Source: Tachypleus tridentatus
Lineage: Eukaryota; Arthropoda; Merostomata; Xiphosura; Limulidae
Reading direction: 5' to 3'
Length of the DNA: 64,000 bases
Assembly (NCBI RefSeq): GCF_004210375.1
Contig: NC_134829.1
Coordinates: 27,730,034 to 27,794,033 of the forward strand
In this document: one piece after another, positions 24,880-35,600 of the stretch
Position numbering within the stretch: the first letter of the stretch is position 1
Layout: each line of letters begins with the position of its first letter
Notes under the pieces: model-generated
What the model saw: only the letters and a program-made list of their open reading frames with translations
Databases searched by the model: none
Told to the model about the DNA's origin: nothing
Translations under genes and position numbers: made by a program

Positions 24880-25596
24880 CTATATTGAACAATAAAAAAA
24901 ATGTTTCTAAGTATGTCAGTACTGTTTGATTCTAAAAAATCAAAATAATAATTTAAAATTAAATCAAAATTCAAACATTTTTTTAAACATATCAATTTCA
25001 GAAGGATGAACCTATTGAAAAAAGATCATTCATCCTCTGTTGTGATCACTTTAGTAATCTTCCAATAATAAATAATATCAGTTCCAAGCATTTTCTTTCC
25101 TAGGTCCTTGGATTCAGAACTGATCTTTCACAAACATTTAGAAGATTATTTTTTGATGGGTGTGAGTGGTAACACTTTTCTTTAAAGAGGAAAAATTCAA
25201 GATATTATACAGTAAGTGATGTTAATAAAGCATAAAAATTTAATGTTACAAATAACACTGAAAAATTAGAAATTATCAACAGTATTCAGCATAGTACATT
25301 TAATTAAGACAGGGTTTTCTTCAAACTAGCTGCTAAGGTTTCTTTTTTGAAACAGGGTACTCCATTTTGCTTTCAGTTGATTTATTAGTATTCATTTATT
25401 ACTGGTGTTGATTTATTTGAAATATTATAAATTGACAACATTGGGTCTTATTTACTGATGGTAAGTGCAATTTTATGAAATGAAAAAATAAATAATCTTT
25501 TATTTTACTATCATAAAAAGTGGCTTCAATCAAATTAAACAAAAATATCTGCAATATAATGTAAAGACTAAAACTTCAATATTGAAACCTTTAATA

Positions 25597-28030
25597 ACAT
25601 TTATATGCAAAAACGGCTCGTTTGGGTTGAGAAAATATTTTACATGGAAGAGCGAACAACGTTTCGACCTTCTTTGGTCATCGTCAGGTTCACAAAGAAA
25701 GAGGTAACTGACCGGAAGCTGACCACGTTTGAAAGGGGTTGTGTAACTGAGTGTCGAAGTGTAGAGGGTGGTATTAGATGTTTGAATATATAATTTTATT
25801 TATTTTATTATATTAATATAGGTATAAAGGCGTTCCTTTATATTGGTTTATTTTGGGTTTAAGTTGTTGTATAAGTAAGGCTTCTTTAATTTTGCGTTTG
25901 TTTATGTTTGTTTCTTTATTTAGTATTTGAGTGTTTTCTATGGTTATGTTGTGTTTATTTGACTTGCAGTGTTCGAAAACGTGTGAAGGTGACTTTTTAT
26001 GTTCTTTGAATCTGGTTTCCATTTTTCTACTTGTTTCTCCAATATAGAAGTCGTGGCAGTTATCACATTGTATTTTATAAATAATGTTGGTGTGGTGTTT
26101 GTCAGTGTAGTTTTTACATAGTATAGACCTCAGTTTTGTGCCGGGTTTTTGAATAAATTTGGTATTAACTGGAATGTCATATTTTGTTACTAATTTTTGC
26201 CAAATGTTGGTTATTTGTTTGCTGATGTCAGGAATATATGGTATACAGCAGTATATGGTTTCGTGGTTTTTTGATTCGTGAGCTGTATTTACTTTAGTTG
26301 GTTGATTTTGCTTTCTGTGTAGGTGTGTGCTTATAATGTTTTCTACGGTTTGTGGAGGAAACTTATTGATGTTGATGAAGTATTGTTTTATTTTGTCTAA
26401 TTCATCATTAATTTTATCTGGTGAGCATAGTTTTATGGCTGTGTTTATTTGGTTTCTTAGTATGTTGAGTTTTTGTTTTGTTTCATGTGCTGAGTCCCAA
26501 GGAATGTATAGTCCAGTATGGGTGATTTTTCAGTGGATTTCTTTGAATTGTGTGTCAGTTCTTGTAATTTTGAGGTTAAGAAATGATATTTGATTGCTTT
26601 CTTCCTGTTCACATGTGAAGTTAATGTTGGGATTTATAGAGTTAATGTGATTGAAAAAAATTAAGTATGTGTTCTGTAGATTTGAATCCTGCAACCGTGT
26701 CATCTACATATCTGTACCAGTATAGTGGTGGATGTAATGCTGTGTTAATTGCTTGTGTTTCAACTTGTGTCATAAAAATATTAGCTAGGACTGGTGATAC
26801 TGGGTTGCCCATGCTTAGGCCATTTGTTTGTATATAGTTTTGGTTGTTGAACATGAAGTTTGTCTTTATCGTGGTGAATTCTATGAGGGTTGCTAACTGG
26901 TTACTGGGAATTTCTGTTGTTGGGTTAGGGTCTCGGATATAGAGTTCTAAGGCTATCTTGCAGGCTTCAGTGGTTGGAACTTCTGTAAAGAGGGATATAA
27001 CATCGAAACTGGCCATTAAGGCTTTATGATTAAGTTGATTTAGATTAGACTTGAAATTAAAAGAGTTTTTGATGAATGAGCTGGCTGATGTTACATATTT
27101 GGAGAATGCCCATGCTATGTATTTACCAAGATTGTAATTAAACGATTCATATGTGGACATTATTGGTCGTAATGGACAATCTGATTTATGAGGTTTGGGG
27201 ATACCGTATATTTGCGGTGTGCGTGAGTCGGTTTTACGTAGCTAGGAATAAAGTGTTTGTGAAATTGTGTTGGCTTTTTTTCATTTGTAGTAGTAATTTG
27301 TTCAGTTGTGTCTCGTGTGTCTTTGTTGGATTTGTGTTTATTTGTTTAAATTTGTTCGTGTCTGATAGGATGTTATTCATTTTTTGGATGTATTCATTCG
27401 TGTTCATTATGACTATAGCGTTACCTTTATCTGCTTTTAGAATTTTTATGTTTTTGTTTTGTTTTAGGTTTTAATGGAATTAATGTCTCTTTTGTAAGGT
27501 TGTTTTTAGTTTTCTGTTTTGTGAAATTATGTTGATGGTTTTGTGAGAAAATTCTTTGAAAAAATTGTTTAAGATGTTGTTTTTAGGTGTTTCTGGAAAA
27601 TATAAATTTGTAATTTTACCTGGGAAGTTTAGCTGTTGGATGTCAATAAAATTATCTAAGTTGTCTTCTTTCTGTTGGTTGTGTTTGGTTGTTTCCTTGT
27701 TTTCCTTCTCTGTAGAAAGTATCACATGTCTCCTGGCTAGGTCTTCTAAACATGTTTTGATTTCTATGGTTGGAATGTACCTAGGTGCTATTGCGAAGTT
27801 GAGTCCTTTGTTAAGCAGTTGTTTCTCGTCTGTGTTTAATTGACGGTCGGATCTGTTATTTATGAGGTTAGTCAACGGTTAGTCGTTTTGGTGTCTTTTC
27901 TGTTGTTTGCATCTTAGTTTTTCTAGTTTTTTGTTGTGGCAGATCTTTTTGTCTCTGTCGTTCTTGTAAACATTTTTAAACCATGTTATGTTAATATTAA
28001 AATATTCTAACCTTTCTCTGTTAATATATT
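25597..28030 (-). mobile_element. Penelope-like retroelement, decayed
   Basis: Minus-strand element. The N-terminal region is open at 27875-27480 (LNTDEKQLLNKGLNFA). A frameshifted stretch follows, then reverse transcriptase at 27160-26642 with MASFDVISLF, NGLSMGNPVSPVLANIFM and the catalytic YRYVDDT. A GIY-YIG endonuclease end lies at about 26070-25813 (CHDFYIGETSRKMETRFKEH), with stop near 25813. RT plus GIY-YIG is diagnostic of this class. Frameshifts between the segments mean it is dead. The terminal repeat lies at 25597-25690. The 5' end appears truncated near 28030. Long plus-strand ORFs here are antisense shadows. Confidence 0.88.
25637..25690 (-). ncRNA. Hammerhead-ribozyme-like motif in Penelope terminus
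   Basis: On the minus strand the order is CCTGACGATGACC, a short loop, GGTCGAAACGTTG. CUGANGA, then a GACC/GGUC stem, then GAAAC is the layout of the catalytic core of hammerhead ribozymes known from Penelope-like elements. Stems I and III are minimal, so activity is unproven. Confidence 0.5.
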
Positions 28031-29099
28031 TCATTAGTATAAATATTAATTTCTAGTTGATTGTTTTTGTTTTCTACAAATTAATATTCATTTGTTATAT
28101 CTGAAAGACCTTGTATATTGATAGAAAACTGACTTTAGAAAACAAAAAAGACAATGATTAACATTTCTTCTAACAGAAGTGATATGACTGGTAAGTCATT
28201 TTGGAACCAGAACAAGGTATTACAGGAACAAAAAATTACAGAAATGCTTAGATGTTTTTATTGCTTTGTGTTTCTTAAGTTTTATGTTACATCACTTTGA
28301 TAATGCATAAGATGCATACTTTGTGAAAAATTATCAGACTGGAATGCAGTAATCAAATAATGCTTAATTTCTCATCTTGAAAACTATGAGCTATAATTAC
28401 CAAATTACTAATTTAGTTTCTCACTTGGAAACAAACAAATTAAAATTGCAAATAAACTAACTTAAGATATTTTCAAAAAGTAATGAAAAATAAATGAAAA
28501 GGTAGAATACATAAAAAATATTTGGGTGAAAAATTGTCCTTTTTTTTTTTCTTCCAAAACCTGATGAGACATTGTCTGTATTCTGGGTTCTTTTATCAGT
28601 TTTTGTTTATTATGAAAATAATTTCAACAGTTTCTTGAACTTTAAAACATACTTGTTTAAACATCTTTTTACCACAAAACTTCTGATAAGAGATCATATG
28701 TTGGAATATTTAACTTTCATTCAAAACGACCTACACTAGAACAATGAAGAAAGTTAATTATTATATTACTAAGCATTAAGTAACACATTTAGGGCATAAA
28801 AAAATTGGGTATGACTTCTTGCATAAGAAAGCAAAGGTGTTGTTTTAAAAAAAGAAAATTGTCTTTATTGGCAAAACAGCTTAAATTCTTCTAAGGCCTT
28901 ATTTTTATTATCTACTCTGAAAGATGTTTAAATAATAACAACATTACTTTAAATTTGTATTTAAAATAATTTATTTTGTCTCATGTGTTCCTCTGTTTTA
29001 AGGTATGTATCAAGTGATAATTTAGATTTAATGAATTATGATAAGTAAACAACATTTAAGAACAAGAGGTGTTAATCCATCTAGGTTGTTTCATCCACT

Positions 29100-30870
29100 A
29101 AATCTAACTAAACTATTAAAAAAAATAACCTAAATGACAGCTCAAACCATTCAAATATCCACAAGGGCTTTATTTAAAACTCCTTTAAAAATTATATATA
29201 CTGAATTCACCACATCTGAAGACAACCCATTCCAAAAGCCACCTGACTATCCTGTTAGGAAAATAAAATTCACCTAAAAGTACTTTTACTCTGCCAGAGT
29301 TTTTATTTTAGTCTCCTTGTCCTACCATTCCTGCCATTAACTGATTAAGTATGAAAAAGGTGATGCATCACATTATGTTTCTTTAATAATCTTGAACATC
29401 TCAATCAGATCCTTTGTAACTTTTCTATTTTCCAGAGAAACATTTATATTTCTACCTTTTCTCTATGACAACCATGCCACCTCAGGTATCATCCTAGTAT
29501 CCTCCCTTTTAATCCTACCACTATTCAATGTCCTTAAACCTCTCAAGGTAAGGTGCTCAAGACTGAACAAAATATTCCAAATGAGACCTAACCAATGAAA
29601 GTGGCCAATGCAATCAAATGATGCCCTTTACGTTCAGTTTAAATACACGACAAAAACCTATTTTTCCTACTGCTAGAAACAATGCAGTGCATGAGTTAAG
29701 AGATTGGTTAAAAGAAACACAAATATCATTTTCTTTCATAACACTGTTCACGTACCGACTATCAAAATTTTACTTATTTATAATCCAAATTATAATACCC
29801 CACATGCATTAACTGCATTTATTATAATTCTAAATCATCTGTCACTTGTTTAGTCCTACCAGCAGAACACACCAAAGTACCCAGTTACCAAATATTCTAA
29901 ATCTCCTCCATATCCTCTAAGCCAAGCAATATCTTAAACCACAATATCATCACAATTTACTGACAATTCCTTCATCTATGTCAAGAATATACAACAAAGA
30001 GAAAAAGTTCCAACCCTGAGCCCCAATGTACCCCACTTCTGACACTAACAGACAGCTCAAGTTCACAAGATTGATTTTAGGGATACAGTCTATTTAAGAC
30101 CAAACAATATAACATTTGGAAATGGTATTAACCTCGTATATTTAATGGATGTGTTACTGATCAACAAGCTTCAACTACCCTGTATTCACCAAACCAACCA
30201 GTCTTATTTAGTACATATCTAATCATGTAAGCATATGTAACTCAAAATCAATCTTTTCGATATTGTGTTTATAAACACACCCAACTCTTTTAATGGGAAA
30301 TTTTGTATCTCCAGGAGGCTGTCAGTATCAATCATTTTTGGAATGAGAGAGAATGTTATCATTATACAGATCAATGAGATACGAGTTGTCTGGACATGAT
30401 TAAAGCAATATGACTGAAAAATGGAATCCATTCATAACAACCCCTCTTTTTTTCTCTTCAATCATTTTTTGATCAAATAATCCAGCTTATCATCAACTCC
30501 AACAGAAATAGTTTAACAAGCCCTATAATTTTATGTGTCACCTTTTCAGTGCTTTCTGAAAATCCAGGTATATCAAATTCACCCCTTTACCATCATGAGA
30601 ATAAGCAGTATACCAGAAACCTCTTCAATTTCAAAATACAAGAACATAAAAATATTAAATTTTCTAGCAGAACGTTAAAATGGTGAATTTCACCAGCTAT
30701 AACTATTATTGTATTGATTTTGCTCTGATCAAACTATTCTAACTCTTAATAAGTATGTAGCTTACTCTATTTGACTCCTCTGATCACAAATTTATCATGA
30801 ATGTTACATAAACCATACTCATATAAAAACAACAAACACAATAACCGAATAAATCAAAAATCCTTCTCAA
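29100..30870 (-). mobile_element. CR1-like LINE remnant, reverse transcriptase part
   Basis: Reading the minus strand gives degenerate matches to the CR1/L2 reverse transcriptase: the segment near 30010-30050 corresponds to the SGVPQGSVLGP region, and 30520-30580 to the segment of the enzyme before it. Heavily mutated, with no usable ORF. Recognition is by pattern, so boundaries are approximate. Confidence 0.5.
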
Positions 30871-30979
30871 ACAACTTAACATACCTCAATATCAAATAAT
30901 GTGAGTTTTTTAAAATAACAACAATTTCTTAACGTATAAAAACACTTAAAACTGGCCTAAATTGGTAAATACTGATAAT

Positions 30980-31190
30980 AATACCGCGGTGAGCAACCAG
31001 CAAGTTCTGCCAATGACGTGTTAATTTTTTTTCTGAAATCACTAAAATTATACAAAAGGCGAGATGGAACAAGAAATAAAAATTTTCACAACGCATTACA
31101 AAAATAAAAATGTGATCGGTACATTTATAAATTGAAATTCGGCACTATCGTTTCCAGAGGTAATTGCGAGATGAACTTGGAAAAGGTAAT
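30980..31190. promoter_or_regulatory. Possible promoter or 5' exon region of the CARD-RHIM-death gene
   Basis: This stretch keeps CpG dinucleotides (CCGCGG, TGACGTG, CGAGATGG, ATCGG, TTCGGC, ATCGTT) while surrounding non-repeat sequence is CpG-poor. It also carries a CRE-like TGACGTG at 31013 and a minus-strand CGCG/GTATTA that could be a donor. This is inference only; no start site can be read from sequence. Confidence 0.3.
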
Positions 31191-31302
31191 CATAATTTTA
31201 GCATGCGTACTATCAAAGTACATCCATGAAAAACTTAAAACATTTTACTTCTTACAGTTTATTTAGATTTTAAAAAATCTAATAACACTGGGCAACAAAA
31301 AG

Positions 31303-31577
31303 ACATTTTGTTTGTTTGAATTTCGCGCAAAGCTACTCGAGGGCTATCTGCGCTAGCCGTCCTTAATTCAGCAGTGTAAGACTAGAGGGAAGTCAGCTAG
31401 TCATCACCACCTACCGCCAACTATTAGGCTACTCTTTTACCAACGAACAGCGTTATAGTCACTTTATAACGCCCCCACGGCTGAAAGGACGAGCATGTTT
31501 GGTGCGACCGGGATTCGAACTCGCGACCCTCGGATTACGAGTCGAACGCCTTAACCCACCTGGCTATGCCCAGGCCT
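31303..31577 (-). mobile_element. tRNA-derived SINE
   Basis: Well-preserved minus-strand copy with GGGATTCGAACTCGCGACCC at the tRNA-like right end and the tail TTTGTTTGTTTG at left. Its preserved CpGs suggest it is younger than the 5017 copy. Confidence 0.88.
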
Positions 31578-31937
31578 GATCATGTTGGAGAAATTAACAT
31601 AACATGCTGTGAATGAAATAATGACTGGCTAGAAATTTGATGAATACAAAAGTTGGTAATTACTCTTACTATATTGAGTATTCAATAAATCATTTAACGA
31701 ATACGAATATTATACCACTGAATTCAAATAGGATTTACTTTAATTTTCCTTACCAAACTATTAGAATACAAGTAGGAATACTCCAAAAGCTGTACTTGAT
31801 TGGAATTGAATATTGATACTGAATATGAATACCCCATGTTTGGTCAATACCACCCACCATCAACCACCATATTATAATGCTTCTGGGTTGAAATGGCAAG
31901 CAGGTCGCAAATCGAGTATCAGGCCATTCTAAGTCTG

Positions 31938-32212
31938 TAATGTTAAGGTGTGCGACTCGTAATCTGAGGGTCGCAGGTTCGCATCCCGGTCGCGCCAAAC
32001 ATGCTCGCCCTTTCAGCCGTGGGGGCGTTATAATGTGACGGTTAGTCCCACTATTCGTTGGTAAAAGAGTAACCCAAGAGTTGGCGGTGGGTGGTGCTGA
32101 CTAGCTGCCTTCCCTCTAGTCTTACACTGCTAAATTAGGGACGGCTAGCACAGATAGCCCTCGAGTAGCTTTGTGCGAAATTCCAAAACAAACAAACAAA
32201 CAAACAAACAAA
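31938..32212 (+). mobile_element. tRNA-derived SINE, plus-strand copy
   Basis: The head (CGACTCGTAATCTGAGGG, then CAGGTTCGCATCCC) is at left and a (CAAA)n tail at 32187-32212. It sits about 360 bp from the opposite-facing copy at 31303-31577. A short minus-oriented SINE piece (about 31847-31905) is fused to its head, giving a partial palindrome. The 82-codon minus ORF here is antisense SINE. Confidence 0.88.
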
Positions 32213-32503
32213 TCAAAATTTTTAAAATATTATTTGTAAATAAAAAATAAAACAGCTAAAGTAGTGCATGGGGAAATAAGTATGTACAAGTTTAAAGTTT
32301 TGCAAATTTTTATACTTTGTTGTATCATATATATATAAATATATTTATATCTGGGGTCTAAAATGTGTTCAGTATATAATTAAGCGAAATAAAAATATTC
32401 ACAAACATCACAATCTGAGCGAATTGTCTCTACTGTACTATTTTATGGGTGTATTTTCGGGTAGTACAAGGTTACAAAAGTAACTTTGTCATACAGTGTA
32501 AAG

Positions 32504-32632
32504 ATGGCAGCAGTTTTGAGATTAAAACGAAGATTGGACGAAGATCCTGCGGAAGCTCTTATTCTCAGAAGCAAAAGAATAAAAAGTCCTGAGATAAAAA
32601 CATTTAAATTTGCTGGTACAGTTAAAGAACAG
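32504..32632 (+). CDS. SLC7A6OS: SLC7A6OS exon 1
   Basis: Codes for residues 1-43, from MAAVLRLKRR to FKFAGTVKEQ. Donor CAG/GTTTGT, phase 0. Reading on past the donor hits an intron stop. Confidence 0.93.
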
Positions 32633-35600
32633 GTTTGTTATTATTTATGGACGTTTAAGCTTTTTCCAGTATTGAGTGCATTTAAGCCAGGCGTTTGCCA
32701 TCTTACTACACCCAACTATAGACGAATGAGTGCTTTATAATGTAGTGTTTTCTTTTTCGAAATCAAAATCATACGGTAAAAAATAAAAATACTTCTGTAA
32801 AGTTGAAAGGTGGTTATGTTTTGTAATTTTGGATTAACAAATAATGAACTCCTGTTAGGTTAGATTATAAGGCTTATTAATTGCTTGTTGTAACCTGTAT
32901 AAATATAAATTATAAGTATTAATTATAAATAAAATAGAAATAATGATATGTGAAAAAAACTAATTTAATTTCGACTACGTTTCATTTTGAAGTATAAAGA
33001 ACCACTCTTATTCTCACAAGTAAAATTATTTATTCATTGGTTATTCATATGGGTAACTATTGCATGAAGGAAGAGCAAATTTATTAACTGATTGTTTAAA
33101 TTTATTATTGAGATATGATGAACAAAAACTACTTATGCAAATATAAAGACTACTTGTTGGGTCAATGGTAAGTTTAAAGACAATGCTAAAATCTGGGGTT
33201 CTATTCCTCAGGGTGGGCAGATAACCTTAAGTGGCATTGTACTAAAACAAGTGAATATAAGTAACATTTGAAAATACCTTTTTTATTTATTTTTTCATAT
33301 ATCCATAAAAAAATAATAATAATTAAACAACAGTATTGTTGCACAAACTATCAGTTGCCTAGTTCTGGTATTAGGTTGAGGAATAATTCATGAGCGTTTT
33401 TAAATAATTTCATTCAAGAATTACATGCAAGACTATACAATACTTCAATGCATGAACACATTATACCCAAAACATTTATTATGATACTTTATTTCATGTA
33501 ATACCTAGGTATATAGTATGCATTGTTTTAAACGAAATTGCAAGAAATTAAATGCGAAAAGCAGATGGTGTCGAAAATGCTCGATTTTGTCCACTTGACA
33601 TTCCATTTAATGAGCTGAAAATGAAAGCAAAAATTAAAGACATATGAAAATCAAACAGACCATCTATTAGAGCAAAAAATTATCTACCAAATGACATGAA
33701 ATATTTTGCGAAAGCGTTTCATTTATGAATATATTTTTTTAACTTGAAAAAATGCTCACGAATTATTCCTCAACCCAATATTTTTATAGCATAATATGAA
33801 ACTTGTGGCTAAAATTTAGTGTTATAAAAAGTAAACCTGTTAATAGTTATTAAAATACAAAATCTTTTCTGTTGACAAATGAAATATTTTTACAGGTGGG
33901 ATGGCATTGCTCTGATCAATGAAAACGTATTTGAATTATAACTGAGTTCTTTGAAAAAAAAGAAACTGTTTTACTCTAACAAATTCTATTGTAACACTGC
34001 ATGCATGTAAGAGTTTAGCCTAAGGCTTGTATAAAATATTAAGTTTAGGTAATGAGTCTGTATGCCAGTACCATTACATGTAATTACAAATAAAATTATA
34101 CTAGTGTTTGAACAAAACTAGTTTGACAAGTACTTTTCTGACTAGCTTATTAATAGAAATCTCTGAATAATCCAAATCATTTTGTAAAGCAAGGTTATCC
34201 TCCTTATTGTCAGCAACACCCAAAAAACTTTATCATTAGTAAATTTAAATTATTTATTGACCATTCCTTCTCAAATGTTGCAAATGAAAAAAAAGAGCAA
34301 AAGAGATTTTAACACTGAGCCCTTAAATGTTCATTACATTAATTTGACTCAGATCAATTTGTGACAAACTTGTGTTGTCTTCCATCAAGCTTGTTTTTAT
34401 TTAATGACCCAACTAATACTATATACCTGAAGAGAAAATTTGTTAAGTAACATCTTTTCACATGCTTTCTGAAAATTCAGATACATAAAATCCACATACT
34501 TTCACAAGCATTAACCTAATACAAAAACGTCTAAAGATTAGCAAGTCATGATTTTACATTTTTACCGAATGTCTGGCGCAGATAGCCTCGCTGCTTTGTG
34601 CCATAAAACACTAAATCAATCAATCAATCAATCAACCCAACATTCTGCTAACCCTTAATGTACTTAAAGAAATCCTTAATATTAATTTTAACATTTTAAT
34701 TTTTTTGTCACACATTTTAGATTAAGTTTCCTGTTTGACCAACTCTGCTGATTTTTGTTTTCATAATTCTTTTAATCTCCTGTCATTACAGTCAACTTAA
34801 ACCTTTTAAATTTTCATTGAATTCCTTTAATGCTGTCCTTATATTCTTTGTGAGCCATTCTGGTTTATTTGTAGCCACCCTTTTATTCTTTTAGGAACAT
34901 ATCTATCTAAATATTTTAAAAGCTTTACACAATATCCCCAGTGAACTTTGTTGCTGAGCTTATAACAGACAATTCCTATCATATTCCTTTGAAATTCCTA
35001 ACAAAAATCTCATTATGTCTTATCTCTCTATACAGAAAAACATCAAGCCTAACTGAGCAATAATCACATGCATCTAAATATTCCCCCAGTATATATCCTG
35101 TCAAATATTTTGTATTAGAAGTTAACAATAAATCTAAAACATCATTGTTCCTTGACTGATTAATTGGAGAAGAAAACCATACACAATTGTTTCTAAGGGA
35201 TCTGTTTCCTTTATGGTTTGACTAAATATCATTATGCCTGAAATTAAAATCTTCCATAATTATGATCTCATTAACAGCTGAATAATTTATATCAGTGTAG
35301 AGTTTTTAATTAATTTCGTCAGGTGGTGTAGAACAAATTCCAACTAAAAGCTTTTCCCATTTGTTATAACCATTAATAATAATAATAAAAAAAACAACAG
35401 ATTCAACCTCTTTGCTATTAACTATGATATTGTCAATTTTTAGATTAAAAAGCTACTTTTTCACATCTTTTTCTCATAGCTTATCCATACCGAATAATCA
35501 AACCAAGAATTTGAAAGAAATTACTGTCATAAAATATCTACATTTAACCAAGTTTCATTTACTTCCATAATATCATACTCCTCTGAATCCTTTTATTTTT

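Larger units (their letters stand above)
24880..32503. other. Interval between the two divergent genes
   Basis: Contains a Penelope-like element (25597-28030), decayed CR1-like LINE (about 29100-30870), a CpG-containing stretch at 30980-31190 and two SINEs (31303-31577, 31938-32212). The 5' untranslated exon of the minus-strand gene should lie here but was not identified. 24880-25590 and 28030-29100 hold nothing recognised. Confidence 0.65.

Noticed and set aside
24880-24995. Upstream Met at 24995 as the start of the CARD protein
   Set aside because: The extra 42 codons are AT-rich low-complexity sequence ending in a good splice acceptor at 24880, so this is intron; the Met at 24869 has better context.
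26327-27843. Plus-strand ORFs of 88-107 codons
   Set aside because: They are antisense to the Penelope reverse transcriptase and N-terminal region on the minus strand.
31490-31577. Genuine tRNA gene (B box and anticodon-arm-like sequence)
   Set aside because: The same segment recurs at 5017-5286 and 31938-32212 attached to the same non-tRNA body, and the acceptor stem does not fold; it is a SINE head.
31750-31998. 82-codon minus-strand ORF
   Set aside because: Its coding-like part is the antisense of a SINE head, a common false ORF.
32486-32740. 84-codon ORF as the SLC7A6OS product
   Set aside because: It begins at a TTG and reads through the exon 1 donor into the intron; only 32504-32632 fits the family.
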